Shown here: piece by piece, positions 47,512-56,153 of the stretch | Position numbering within the stretch: position 1 is the stretch's first letter | How the letters are laid out: each line of letters starts with the position of its first letter | NCBI RefSeq assembly: GCF_013839515.1 | Contig: NZ_JACDNQ010000005.1 | Span: 62,001-126,000 of the forward strand | Source: Natronomonas salinimetallica | GTDB taxonomy: Archaea; Halobacteriota; Halobacteria; Halobacteriales; Haloarculaceae | Reading direction: 5' to 3' | DNA: 64,000 nucleotides | The notes under the pieces: model-generated | Databases searched by the model: none | The model's input: the letters and a program-made list of their open reading frames with translations, nothing else | Told to the model about the DNA's origin: nothing | Made by a program: the position numbers and the translations under genes

Positions 47512-49320
47512 ATGAGAGTCAGCGTTTCGGACGATATGGCGGTAGCACAGGCCCGTGCGGTCGCCGAGGCACTCGCCTCGCGGTTCCGCGACGACGTGAC
47601 GGTCGTCTCGGGGGGCGACGAGCTCGCGCACGCGAACTACGAGGGCGACGGCGGTAGCGAGGGAGGCGAGCCCGGCGTCGGGACTGCCGAAGCCGGCGGC
47701 GGCACCGACACGGATGCCGGGGCGGCCTCCGATCTCGGCCCCACGGAGCGAGAAGAGCGGCTGATAGCGGAGATCGAGCGGATCGAATCCGGTGGCAAAC
47801 AAAAGTACAAACAGCAACTCCCCGAGCAGGGCAAGAAGTTCGTCCGCGATCGGATCGATCTCTGGTTCAATCCCGAAGGGGATCCGGCCGACGGCGACAC
47901 GGAGTCCGAAAGCGGTGACGGATTCCTCTTCGAGGACGGGAAGTTCGCCGAGTTCGACGCCGACGACGTCCTCCCGGCGGACGGCCTCATCACCGGCGGC
48001 GCGGAGTTCGAGGGCCGAAACGTCCATTTCATGGCCAACGATTACACGGTCAAGCGGGGAAGCATGGCCGCCAAGGGCGTCGAGAAGTTCCTCCGGATGC
48101 AACAGCGGGCGCTGAAGACCGGCCAGCCGGTGTTGTACCTGATGGACTCCTCGGGCGGCCGCATCGACCAACAGACCGGCTTCTTCGCCAACCGCGAGGG
48201 GATCGGCAAGTACTATTACAACCACTCGATGCTCTCGGGGCGGGTGCCACAGATCTGTGTCCTGTACGGCCCCTGTATCGCCGGGGCGGCCTACACGCCG
48301 GTGTTCGCGGACTTCACGGTGATGGTCCGGGGGATGAGTGCGATGGCGATCGCCAGCCCCCGAATGGTCGAGATGGTCACCGGCGAGGAGATCAGCCTGG
48401 AGGACCTCGGTGGCCCCGACGTCCACGCCAAACACTCCGGCAGCGCGGACCTGATCGCCGACGACGAGGAACACGCCCGCGAGCTGGTCGCCCAGCTCGT
48501 GAGCTACCTCCCGGACAACAGCGACGAGAAACCCCCAACGTCCGACCCGATCGATCCCGCAAAGCCACCCAAAGGCATCGATAGCATCATTCCGCAGGAG
48601 CCGAACCGCGGCTACGACATGACCGACCTGATCGATCGGATCGTCGACGCGGACTCGTGGTTCGAACTCCGCCCCGAGTACGGCAAGGAGATCCTGACCG
48701 GATTCGCCCGCATCGACGGCCGCCCGGTCGGGATCGTCGCCAACCAGCCCGCACACCGCGCCGGCGCGATCTTCCCGGACGCCGCGGAGAAGGCCGCCGG
48801 CTTCGTCTGGACGTGTGACGCCTACAACGTCCCCCTCCTGTATCTCGCGGACACGCCGGGCTTCATGGCCGGATCGGGAGTCGAAAAGGAGGGCATCTTA
48901 GAGCAGGGCAAAAAGATGATCTACGCGACCTCCGCGGCGACGGTGCCGAAACAGTGCGTCGTCGTTCGAAAAGCCTACGGAGCCGGGATCTACGCGATGA
49001 GCGGCCCGGCGTACGACCCCGAGTCGACGATCGCGCTCCCCTCGGGCGAGATCGCGATCATGGGTCCCGAAGCGGCGATCAACGCCGTCTACGCCAGAAA
49101 GCTCGACGAGATCGACGACGAGGCGGAACGAAAACGGACCGAACAGGAGCTCCGCGAGGAGTTCCGCGAGGACATCGACGCCCGACGGATGGCGAGCGAG
49201 GTCGTCATCGACGACGTCGTCCCGCCGTCGACGCTGCGCGAGGAGCTGACGAACCGCTTTTCGTTCTACGAGGGCATAGAGAAAGACAGACCCGACAAGA
49301 AACACGGGACGGTCCTATGA
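47512..49320 (+). CDS. Acyl-CoA carboxylase beta subunit (carboxyltransferase)
   Basis: The 602-residue protein moves CO2 from biotin to an acyl-CoA. The two crotonase-like halves are seen: GSMAAKGVEKFLRMQQRALK, DSSGGRIDQQTGFF, GPCIAGAAYTPVFADF and, in the second half, LADTPGFMAGSGVEKEGI and KAYGAGIYAMSGPAYDP (about residues 484-500). The last segment resembles methylcrotonyl/geranyl-CoA carboxylases (GAGNYGM-type) more than propionyl-CoA ones. The first about 95 residues (SDDMAVAQARAVAEALASRF, then a Gly/Asp/Glu linker) are an extra domain, perhaps an adaptor for the alpha subunit. It overlaps the MaoC gene by 4 nt. Confidence 0.88.
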   Translation: MRVSVSDDMAVAQARAVAEALASRFRDDVTVVSGGDELAHANYEGDGGSEGGEPGVGTAEAGGGTDTDAGAASDLGPTEREERLIAEIERIESGGKQKYKQQLPEQGKKFVRDRIDLWFNPEGDPADGDTESESGDGFLFEDGKFAEFDADDVLPADGLITGGAEFEGRNVHFMANDYTVKRGSMAAKGVEKFLRMQQRALKTGQPVLYLMDSSGGRIDQQTGFFANREGIGKYYYNHSMLSGRVPQICVLYGPCIAGAAYTPVFADFTVMVRGMSAMAIASPRMVEMVTGEEISLEDLGGPDVHAKHSGSADLIADDEEHARELVAQLVSYLPDNSDEKPPTSDPIDPAKPPKGIDSIIPQEPNRGYDMTDLIDRIVDADSWFELRPEYGKEILTGFARIDGRPVGIVANQPAHRAGAIFPDAAEKAAGFVWTCDAYNVPLLYLADTPGFMAGSGVEKEGILEQGKKMIYATSAATVPKQCVVVRKAYGAGIYAMSGPAYDPESTIALPSGEIAIMGPEAAINAVYARKLDEIDDEAERKRTEQELREEFREDIDARRMASEVVIDDVVPPSTLREELTNRFSFYEGIEKDRPDKKHGTVL

Positions 49321-49781
49321 CGGGGCGTTATTACGGGGACTTCGAAGTCGACGAGACTATCGAACACGACACGCGCCGGACGATCTCGGAGGCCGACAAC
49401 CAGGCGTTTTGCGACATGACGATGAACCAACAGCCGCTGCACCTCGATGCGGCCTTCGCCGCCGGCACTGACTTCGGCGAACGGCTGGTCAACGGGCTCT
49501 ACACGATGAGCCTCGCGGTCGGGCTGACGATCCCCGAGACGACCGACGGTACCATCGTCGCGAACCTCTCATACGACGACGTCGAACACCCCGAGCCGGT
49601 GTTTCACGGCGATACCGTCCGCGTCCAGTCGACGGTGACGGAAAAACGGGAGACGAGCGACGGCGAGCGGGGGATCGTACGGATGCGTGTCGAGGTGTTC
49701 AAAGTGAACGATCCCGAGGAGCCGCTGGTCTGTTCGTTCGACCGGACGGTACTGTCGTTGAAGCGGCCCGAAAGCCGCTGA
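49317..49781 (+). CDS. MaoC-like hot-dog hydratase
   Basis: The 154-residue protein is a MaoC/(R)-hydratase hot-dog domain: RTISEADNQAFCDMTMNQQPLHLDAAFAA (in parts, about residues 21-49) holds the Asp/Asn-His catalytic dyad in the hydratase-2 motif, followed by LVNGLYTMSLAVGL and EPVFHGDTVRVQSTV. It adds water to enoyl-CoA. The ATG overlaps the carboxyltransferase stop codon (ATGA), so it is coupled to it. ACAD, carboxylase and hydratase in this order are like the leucine/isoprenoid acid routes, where a carboxylated enoyl-CoA is hydrated. Confidence 0.88.
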   Translation: MTGRYYGDFEVDETIEHDTRRTISEADNQAFCDMTMNQQPLHLDAAFAAGTDFGERLVNGLYTMSLAVGLTIPETTDGTIVANLSYDDVEHPEPVFHGDTVRVQSTVTEKRETSDGERGIVRMRVEVFKVNDPEEPLVCSFDRTVLSLKRPESR

Positions 49782-49789
49782 CGCCCGCG

Positions 49790-51400
49790 CTATTGGCTGA
49801 ATTCGTATCCGGCCTCGCGGTCCCACGCGGTTTCGATCCCGCTCTCGCGGAGGCGTTTGCGTCTGATCTTCCCGGTCGGGTTCCGTGGCATCTCCTCGCG
49901 GATCTCGACGTATCGCGGCACTTTGAGGTACGGCAGCGACTGCTTGCAGTGGCGATACACGTCGATCGGGCTCAACTCGGCGTCCTCCTCGGGGACGACG
50001 ATGGCTTTGATCTCCTCCGTGCCGCTTCGGTCCTCGACGCCGACGACCGCGGATTCGCGAACGTTCGCTGCCGTGTCGATGACGCCCTCGATTTCCAGCG
50101 AGGAGACCCGCCCCGCGATCCGGCCTCGGTAGATGGAGTTGTCCTCGTTGGCGATGAAATAGACGAAGCCGTCCTCGTCCTTGTAGCCGATGTCCCCGCT
50201 GTGGATCCACTGGTTTCGGCAGACCTCGACGGTCCGTTCGGGTTCGCCGAGATACCCCTGTAGCATCGTGTTTGGCCGCTTCGGCCGGATGACGATCTCG
50301 CCCGACTCGCCGGTATCGACCGGCCAGTCATTTCCGTCTACGATCTCGACGTCGGCGTAGGGGACCGCCTTCCCGGAACTGCCGATCCGGCGGTCCTCCG
50401 GGGTATTGTACGTGGCTATCGTCGACGTCTGCGTGACGCCGTAGCCCTCGAGAACGGTGACGTCGAAGCGGTCCTCGAACTCCCGGATGAGCGTCTCGTC
50501 GGGGCCGAACCCGAAGCCGTGGCCGATCGCCAACGCCACCGAGTTCTCCATCGGTTCCGACCCCGAGTGCTGGCCGTGTAACACCGACAGCATCCGGCCG
50601 AGATAGAGCATGACCGTCGCCTCACAGTCCTCGATCTGCCGCCAGTAGGTGTCCGGATCGAAGGGGTCCGAGAGGACGAACTCCGCATCGGCAAAGAGCG
50701 CGCCGACGACGCCGAGTTGAAAAGTGAAGATGCTGTACAGCGGGAGTGTAGTGAATATGCGGTCGTCCTCGTCGAACCCGAACAGTTCGTTCGCGACCTC
50801 CCAGCCGGTGTTTATGTACGAGTATTGTGGGAGACACACCCCCTTCGGCTGTTCCGTCGGACGGCGTTGGACGAACGTCACCGAAACCGTCTCGGCCGGG
50901 CCGCGTTCGCCCTCCGGGGGGGCCTCGGCATCCCCGTCGGACAGTGAGTCGAACGGCCGGAAGGACCGATCCGCCGGTACGTCCCCGACGAAGTATTCGG
51001 CCGTAACGTTCGGGAGGTCCGCCCGAACCGCCTCGTAGGCCTCGCGTGTCCGTTCGTCGATGAAGACGGTCCCGGCGTCGGACTTCACGAGGGCGGCGGC
51101 GAGCGTCTCGCCGGTAAAGCGGGTGTCGATCGGCGCGACCACGGCACCGAGCTTCGCGAGCGCGAAGTACAACACGACGTACTCGATGGAGTTGTACATG
51201 AACAGACAGACCGTCTCGTCGGGGGCGATCCCCCGTCTGCGGAGGCCGTTCGCGGCGGCGTTGGCCCGCCGGTTGAGCTCCCCGTAGGTGACCCGCTCGT
51301 CCCGATACCGGAGGAACGGTTTGGCTTCGGACTCGGACGCCTTTCGTTCGAGCGCCGCGCCGAGGGTATCGACGCCCTCGGGTGGCCCACGGGCGACCAC
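49790..51400 (-). CDS. ANL-superfamily acyl-CoA synthetase homologue with degenerate core motifs
   Basis: The 536-residue protein has the overall ANL fold (VTYGELNRRANAAANGLRRRG, FTTLPLYSIFTFQL, SGEIVIRPKRPNTMLQGYLG, HSGDIGYKDEDGFVYFI, NPTGKIRRKRLRE with the C-terminal Lys). Two core motifs differ: the A3 phosphate loop reads VTFVQRRPTEQPKGVCL in place of a T-S-G-T-T-G-x-P-K-G pattern, and the A8 hinge reads ANEDNSIYRGRIAGRVSSLEI in place of a D-R-K-x-x-x-x-x-x-G-E-N-I pattern. A GTG at 51400 is the start, 1 nt after the IclR stop codon, so both are one unit. It may be a non-adenylating paralogue. Confidence 0.78.
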   Translation of the reverse strand: MVARGPPEGVDTLGAALERKASESEAKPFLRYRDERVTYGELNRRANAAANGLRRRGIAPDETVCLFMYNSIEYVVLYFALAKLGAVVAPIDTRFTGETLAAALVKSDAGTVFIDERTREAYEAVRADLPNVTAEYFVGDVPADRSFRPFDSLSDGDAEAPPEGERGPAETVSVTFVQRRPTEQPKGVCLPQYSYINTGWEVANELFGFDEDDRIFTTLPLYSIFTFQLGVVGALFADAEFVLSDPFDPDTYWRQIEDCEATVMLYLGRMLSVLHGQHSGSEPMENSVALAIGHGFGFGPDETLIREFEDRFDVTVLEGYGVTQTSTIATYNTPEDRRIGSSGKAVPYADVEIVDGNDWPVDTGESGEIVIRPKRPNTMLQGYLGEPERTVEVCRNQWIHSGDIGYKDEDGFVYFIANEDNSIYRGRIAGRVSSLEIEGVIDTAANVRESAVVGVEDRSGTEEIKAIVVPEEDAELSPIDVYRHCKQSLPYLKVPRYVEIREEMPRNPTGKIRRKRLRESGIETAWDREAGYEFSQ

Positions 51401-51401
51401 G

Positions 51402-52169
51402 CTAGGGACCCCCCGTCTCGGCGGCGGCTCGGATCCCGTCGACGGCCCGATCGAGTGCCGACGTGAGCTCGCGGTCGGGCGGCGTGGCGAGGTCGTGTGA
51501 GTAGCCGAAGACGCCGACCGCGTGATCGTTCCCCGCCGGGCCTTCGAAGGCCGCTCCCACCGACCGGATCCCGAGTGCGGCCTCGCCGTCCCCGACGGCG
51601 TATCCCCGATCGCGGATCCGGGCGAGTTCCTCGGCGAGCGTCCCACGGTCGGTGATCGTCCGCTTCGTGTGCGCCGGCAGGCCGTGATAGTCGACGATGT
51701 CGTCGACGTACGTCTCGGGAAGCGTCGCCAGAATCGCTTTTCCCGGCGCGTGCGTGTGGAGGTAGGATCGCTTGCCGACCCGTCCGTAAGCGGTTGTTCC
51801 GTCCTCCCGGACGGCGGACTCGACGAACAGTCCCCGTCCGTGTTCCTCCGTGATCCACCACGCGGGCTGGCCCGCCGTCGCGGCGAGCCCCGGTAGGGCG
51901 TCGTCGATGGCCGCCCGGATTCGGAGGCGGTTCTTGGCCGCCATCCCGTGTGTCAGAAACCGCAACCCGAGATGGTAGGTGCCGTCCTGTTCGACGACGT
52001 ATCCCATCGATTCGAGCGTGGCGAGGTAGTTGTGGACAGTGCTTTTCGCCAGGTCGAGTCGACGCTGCAGTTCGTCCAGCCCAGCGCCGTCGTGGTTCTG
52101 TAGAATACCGATAATTCTGAATCCGGTCCGGACCGACTTGACCTGTCTCGTCGACGATTCCCGAATCAT
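51402..52169 (-). CDS. IclR family transcriptional regulator
   Basis: The 255-residue protein has an N-terminal winged HTH (about residues 10-70: SVRTGFRIIGILQNHDGAGLDELQRRLDLAKSTVHNYLATL in parts) and a C-terminal IclR effector domain (about 85-250: SYLHTHAPGKAILATLP, TKRTITDRGTLAEELARIRDRGYA, GIRSVGAAF). IclR proteins bind an organic acid or acyl derivative and control catabolic genes. A TATA box 27 nt upstream fits a leaderless start at 52169. It is co-transcribed with the ANL homologue; targets may include the divergent VOC gene and the cluster next to it. Confidence 0.92.
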   Translation of the reverse strand: MIRESSTRQVKSVRTGFRIIGILQNHDGAGLDELQRRLDLAKSTVHNYLATLESMGYVVEQDGTYHLGLRFLTHGMAAKNRLRIRAAIDDALPGLAATAGQPAWWITEEHGRGLFVESAVREDGTTAYGRVGKRSYLHTHAPGKAILATLPETYVDDIVDYHGLPAHTKRTITDRGTLAEELARIRDRGYAVGDGEAALGIRSVGAAFEGPAGNDHAVGVFGYSHDLATPPDRELTSALDRAVDGIRAAAETGGP

Positions 52170-52190
52170 GTTCCGTCGTTGTCGCCCGTA

Positions 52191-52200
52191 TGTTTATATT
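52191..52200 (-). promoter_or_regulatory. TATA box of the IclR gene
   Basis: AATATAAACA on the minus strand is centred about 27 nt from the ATG at 52169, giving a leaderless IclR-ligase transcript. Confidence 0.6.
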
Positions 52201-52426
52201 TGTTCCTCAATCGTGCCGTTTCGGTCCGGTACCGACGTCGATTAGGGAGCCTCCCGTTCGCGTATGCTGAACAGTCGCATCGGAAGTGGAACTCCGCGAT
52301 CGGTATATGTAGACGCTCCCGTCACAGTCGCCTCGATACTCCAGTATGTAACAACCCTACCCGTGTTAGGGCCGTACCCCCGGCGTGGCACTACGTTTTT
52401 GTGCGACGGCGACGAAACGGGCGAAC

Positions 52427-53212
52427 ATGGATGGAACACTCGACCACACGATGATGCGGGTTTCGGACATGGCGGCGTCGATCGATTGGTACGGAACGCA
52501 CCTCGACTACGAGGAAAAAGACCGTCACGAGGGCGATGGGTTCACCATCGTGTATTTGGGTCCCGAGGATATGGGCGACGACGAGGCGATGTTGGAGTTG
52601 ACGAGCAACGAGGGCCAAGACGAGGTCGAGATCGGCGACGCGTGGGGGCACATCGCCGTGCGCGTCCGTGACCTGGAAGCCGCCTACGAGGGGCTGATGG
52701 AGGGCGGTGTCGACGACTACCGGGATCCCGAATCCTGCGGTGGCCGCTACGCCTTCGTCAAAGACCCCGACGGCCACGAAGTCGAGTTGGTGACGCGGGA
52801 TCACGGCTCGCCGTGGAGTCTCGACCACACGATGATCCGGGTCGAGGATGCCGACGAGGCCCTCGGCTACTGGGTCCGGAAGTTCGACTACGAGGAGGCG
52901 GGCCGCTGGGAGTCCGACACGTTCGCGAACTACTTCGTCGAACCGGGGAACGCCCCCGCGGAGGCGATGAGCGTCGAGTTGACCTACAACTACGATGGAC
53001 GCAGCTACACCGACGGCGACGGCTGGGGGCACCTCTGCGTCAGGCTCGACAACCTCCACGACGACTGGGAGCGGCTGATGCTCCGGGAAGCGTCCGACTA
53101 CCGCGACCCCGCGTCCTGTGAGGACATGTACGCGTTCACGCGGGACCCCGACGGCCACGAGATCGAACTGCTGGCCCGCGATCCCGACGCCGAGTCGCTG
53201 TTTCCGTTTTGA
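52427..53212 (+). CDS. Tandem VOC (glyoxalase/epimerase-like) metalloprotein
   Basis: The 261-residue protein is two copies of a VOC module: LDHTMMRVSDMAASIDWYG...WGHIAVRVRDLEAAYEGLM...HEVELV and LDHTMIRVEDADEALGYWV...WGHLCVRLDNLHDDWERLM...HEIELL. Each copy keeps its His, His and Glu metal ligands, so both sites may be active. VOC enzymes include glyoxalase I, methylmalonyl-CoA epimerase and extradiol dioxygenases. Beside the mutase gene an epimerase role is possible, but lactoylglutathione-lyase-like enzymes look like this too. The stop codon is followed by a repeat array between convergent genes. Confidence 0.82.
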   Translation: MDGTLDHTMMRVSDMAASIDWYGTHLDYEEKDRHEGDGFTIVYLGPEDMGDDEAMLELTSNEGQDEVEIGDAWGHIAVRVRDLEAAYEGLMEGGVDDYRDPESCGGRYAFVKDPDGHEVELVTRDHGSPWSLDHTMIRVEDADEALGYWVRKFDYEEAGRWESDTFANYFVEPGNAPAEAMSVELTYNYDGRSYTDGDGWGHLCVRLDNLHDDWERLMLREASDYRDPASCEDMYAFTRDPDGHEIELLARDPDAESLFPF

Positions 53213-53291
53213 TACTGCCGTCTCGGGGCGGGTCGAGGGCTCCCTCCCGCGGACGACCGGGAACGGGCATTCGACGCAGTCGAAACGCCGA

Positions 53292-53393
53292 CGCGAACCG
53301 ACGCCGAGGCCGACGCGAACCGACTCCGGGGTGATACGAACCGACGCCGAGGCCGACGCGAACCGACGCCGGGGTGATACGAACCGACGCCGG
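53292..53393. repeat. 43-44 bp tandem repeat, 2.3 copies, between convergent genes
   Basis: Units containing CGAACCGACGCCGAGGCCGA start at 53292 and 53336, with a third partial unit. Short inner repeats CGCGAACCGAC add periodicity. It fills the gap between the convergent VOC and mutase genes. Confidence 0.85.
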
Positions 53394-53407
53394 CGGCAGG
53401 GTCCGTC

Positions 53408-55105
53408 TCAGGCGGTGACGAGTGTCTCCTGATAGGAACCGTAGTGGTCCTCGAAGACGGCCATGATCTCGCCCATCGTCGCGTAGGCTTTCACCGCGTC
53501 CACGATCGGCGGCATGACGTTCTCGTCGCTTTCGATAGCCTCCCTGACGGCGTCGAGACACGCCTCGACGGTCTCGTCGTCGCGCTCCTCCTTGACCGAT
53601 TCGAGCCGATCGAGCTGTCGATCGCGGGTCTCGGGGTCGACGTGGAGGAGGTCCGGTTCGGTATCCTCTTCGATCTCGTATCGGTTCACGCCGACGACGA
53701 CCTCCTCGCCCTTGTCGACGCGTTTTTGATACTCGTAGGCGGCCTCCTGGATCTCACGGTGGAAGTAGCCGTCCGGGATCCCGGCCAGGACGCCGTCGCG
53801 CACGGAGCCGTCGCCCATCTCCTTGATCTCCTCGATGTATCCCATGATCTCCGCCTCCATCTCGTCGGTGAGTTTCTCGATGGCGAAGGAGCCGCCCATC
53901 GGGTCGACGATGTCCGCCGCACCCGACTCCTCGGCGATGATTTGTTGGGTCCGCAACGCCACGCGGACGGCCTCCTCGCTCGGCAGCGCGAGCGCCTCGT
54001 CGTAGCTGTTGGTGTGGAGGCTCTGGGTGCCGCCCATCACCCCGGCCAGCGCCTGGATCGTCACCCGGACGATGTTGTTGAGGGGCTGTTGGGCCGTCAG
54101 CGACTGACCGGCGGTCTGGGTGTGGAACTTCAGCCGTTTGGACTCGTCCGCCTCGGCACCGTACCACTCGTCCATCACGCGCGCGTAGATCCGACGGCAG
54201 GCCCGGAACTTCGCGATCTCCTCGAACATCGAGTTGTGGGAGTTGAAAAAGAACGACAGCAGGGGTGAGAACTCGTCGACGTCGAGGCCGCGCTCGAGGC
54301 AGTCCTCGACGTAGGCGAAGCCGTCGGCCAGCGTGAACGCGGCCTCCTGGGCGGCAGTCGATCCGGCCTCCCGGATGTGGTAGCCGGAAATCGAGACGGG
54401 GTGGAAGCGGGGGGTTTCCTCGACGGCGAACTCGATGGTGTCCGTGACGACGTCGAGGCTCGGCTCCGGCGGGATCACCCACTCCTTTTGGGCGATGAAC
54501 TCCTTGAGCATGTCGTTTTGGAGCGTCCCCCGGATCTCCTCGCGCGGGACGCCCTTTTTGTCCGCCAGGGCGATGTACATCGCGTAGATGACGGGCGCGG
54601 AGGGGTTGATCGTAAAGGAGGTCGAGACCTCCCCGATGTCGATCCCGTCGAAGAGGATCTCCATGTCCCGGAGCGTATCGACGGCGACGCCCTCCTTGCC
54701 GACCTCGCCCTCGCTCATGGGGTGATCGGAGTCGATACCCATGAGACTCGGCATGTCGAAGGCGGTCGAGAGACCGGTTTGGCCCTCGTCGATGAGGTAG
54801 TGGAACCGCTCGTTGGTCTCCTCGGCGGTGCCGAACCCGGCGAACTGCCGCATCGTCCACGTCCGTCCCCGGTACATCGTCGGGTACGGCCCGCGGGTGT
54901 AGGGCGGCTCCCCGGGGAAGCCGAGGTCCTCCTCGAAGTCCACGTCGGCGACGTCTTCGGGGGTGTAGAGCCGGTCGACCTCGTGGTTCGAGACGGTCGC
55001 GAACCGGTCTTTCCGCTCGCCGGCCTCGAGGAACGGTTCGAGGGTATCCTCCTCCCACTGGGCCCTGCGCTCGCGGATCGCCTCTAGATCGTCGTTTCCG
55101 AACAT
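53408..55105 (-). CDS. Methylmalonyl-CoA mutase large subunit (catalytic domain)
   Basis: The 565-residue protein is the catalytic barrel subunit: RFATVSNHEVDRLYTPEDV, GEPPYTRGPYPTMYRGRTWTMRQFAGFG (in parts; the R-G-x-Y-x-x-M-Y substrate loop), ETNERFHYLIDEGQTGLSTAFDMP, SFFFNSHNSMFEEIAKFRA and TQTAGQSLTAQQPLNNIVRV. It converts (R)-methylmalonyl-CoA to succinyl-CoA. There is no cobalamin-binding domain in this chain, as in other archaea, where it is a separate small subunit; that gene is not in the window. It is divergent from the 3-hydroxyacyl-CoA dehydrogenase gene. Confidence 0.94.
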   Translation of the reverse strand: MFGNDDLEAIRERRAQWEEDTLEPFLEAGERKDRFATVSNHEVDRLYTPEDVADVDFEEDLGFPGEPPYTRGPYPTMYRGRTWTMRQFAGFGTAEETNERFHYLIDEGQTGLSTAFDMPSLMGIDSDHPMSEGEVGKEGVAVDTLRDMEILFDGIDIGEVSTSFTINPSAPVIYAMYIALADKKGVPREEIRGTLQNDMLKEFIAQKEWVIPPEPSLDVVTDTIEFAVEETPRFHPVSISGYHIREAGSTAAQEAAFTLADGFAYVEDCLERGLDVDEFSPLLSFFFNSHNSMFEEIAKFRACRRIYARVMDEWYGAEADESKRLKFHTQTAGQSLTAQQPLNNIVRVTIQALAGVMGGTQSLHTNSYDEALALPSEEAVRVALRTQQIIAEESGAADIVDPMGGSFAIEKLTDEMEAEIMGYIEEIKEMGDGSVRDGVLAGIPDGYFHREIQEAAYEYQKRVDKGEEVVVGVNRYEIEEDTEPDLLHVDPETRDRQLDRLESVKEERDDETVEACLDAVREAIESDENVMPPIVDAVKAYATMGEIMAVFEDHYGSYQETLVTA

Positions 55106-55220
55106 TACTCATATACACTGCGCCGACTCGCAAAAACGTTGCCATACATGTTAAAAAATGAATATAATCGGCGAGGTGGGATCCGCAACGTTTAATCGAA
55201 ATCTCCCCGTGTGTTCTCCC

Positions 55221-56084
55221 ATGACACGAGAGATAGACGCGGTCGAACGCGTCGGCGTCGTGGGTGCCGGGACGATGGGCAGCGGGATCGCACAGGTAGC
55301 TGCCACGGCCGGCTACGACGTCGTCATGCGCGACATCGAGCCGGAGTACGTCGAGAGCGGCTTCGAGACCATCGCCGACAGCCTCGGGCGGCAGATCGAT
55401 AGCGGAACGATCACCGAGTCCGAGGCCGAAGCCGCCGAGGATCGGATCGAGGGCACGACGGACCTCGGGGGGCTCGCCGACTGTGACATCGTCGTCGAGG
55501 CCGCCCTCGAGGACGTCGACGTCAAACGCGACATCTTCGGGGAGCTCGATGAGGTCGTCGACGAGGACGCCGTGTTGGCGACGAACACGTCGACGCTGTC
55601 GATCACGACGATCGCGGCGGCGACCGAGCGCCCCGAATCCGTCGTCGGCCTCCACTTCATGAACCCGGTGCCGGTCATGAAGGGCGTCGAGGTCGTCGAC
55701 GGCGAAAAGACCGACGGCGACGTCCTGACGCTCGCCCACGACTTCGCGGAGGACCTCGGAAAGGAGACCTGGGAATCCGACGACAAGCCCGGCTTCGTCA
55801 CCAACCGCATCTTGATGCCGTGGATCAACGAGGGAATCCGGGCCTTCGACGAAGGAGTCGCCACCAAAGAGGACATCGACAGCGGAATGACGCTCGGGAC
55901 GAACGTCCCGATGGGCCCCCTCGAACTCGCCGACCACATCGGCCTCGATATCTGTCTGCACGCCACCGAGACGCTCCACGAGGAGTTGGGCGACCGATAC
56001 ACCCCGGCGTATCTCCTGAAGCGAAAAGTCGAGGCGGGCGACCTCGGCAAAAAGACCGGCGAAGGCTTCTATACCTACGACTGA
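55221..56084 (+). CDS. 3-Hydroxyacyl-CoA dehydrogenase
   Basis: The 287-residue NAD-dependent enzyme has the Rossmann start VGVVGAGTMGSGIAQVAA (about residues 10-27), ATNTSTLSIT (about 120-129), the catalytic His in LHFMNPVPVMKGVEVV (about 143-158) and the C-terminal FVTNRILMPWINEG and GTNVPMGPLELADHIGLD helices. It oxidises 3-hydroxyacyl-CoA in beta-oxidation. The length is that of a single-domain, monofunctional dehydrogenase. The ATG at 55221 is chosen over the open frame from 55158. AT-rich sequence (55150-55175 and GTTTAAT near 55192) holds the divergent promoters. Confidence 0.93.
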   Translation: MTREIDAVERVGVVGAGTMGSGIAQVAATAGYDVVMRDIEPEYVESGFETIADSLGRQIDSGTITESEAEAAEDRIEGTTDLGGLADCDIVVEAALEDVDVKRDIFGELDEVVDEDAVLATNTSTLSITTIAAATERPESVVGLHFMNPVPVMKGVEVVDGEKTDGDVLTLAHDFAEDLGKETWESDDKPGFVTNRILMPWINEGIRAFDEGVATKEDIDSGMTLGTNVPMGPLELADHIGLDICLHATETLHEELGDRYTPAYLLKRKVEAGDLGKKTGEGFYTYD

Positions 56085-56153
56085 GCCGGCCACGCCGCCT
56101 CGTACGGCCGGCCAAACCACACCAGCTTGAGGCGTCGGTCCCGCAACCGACGG

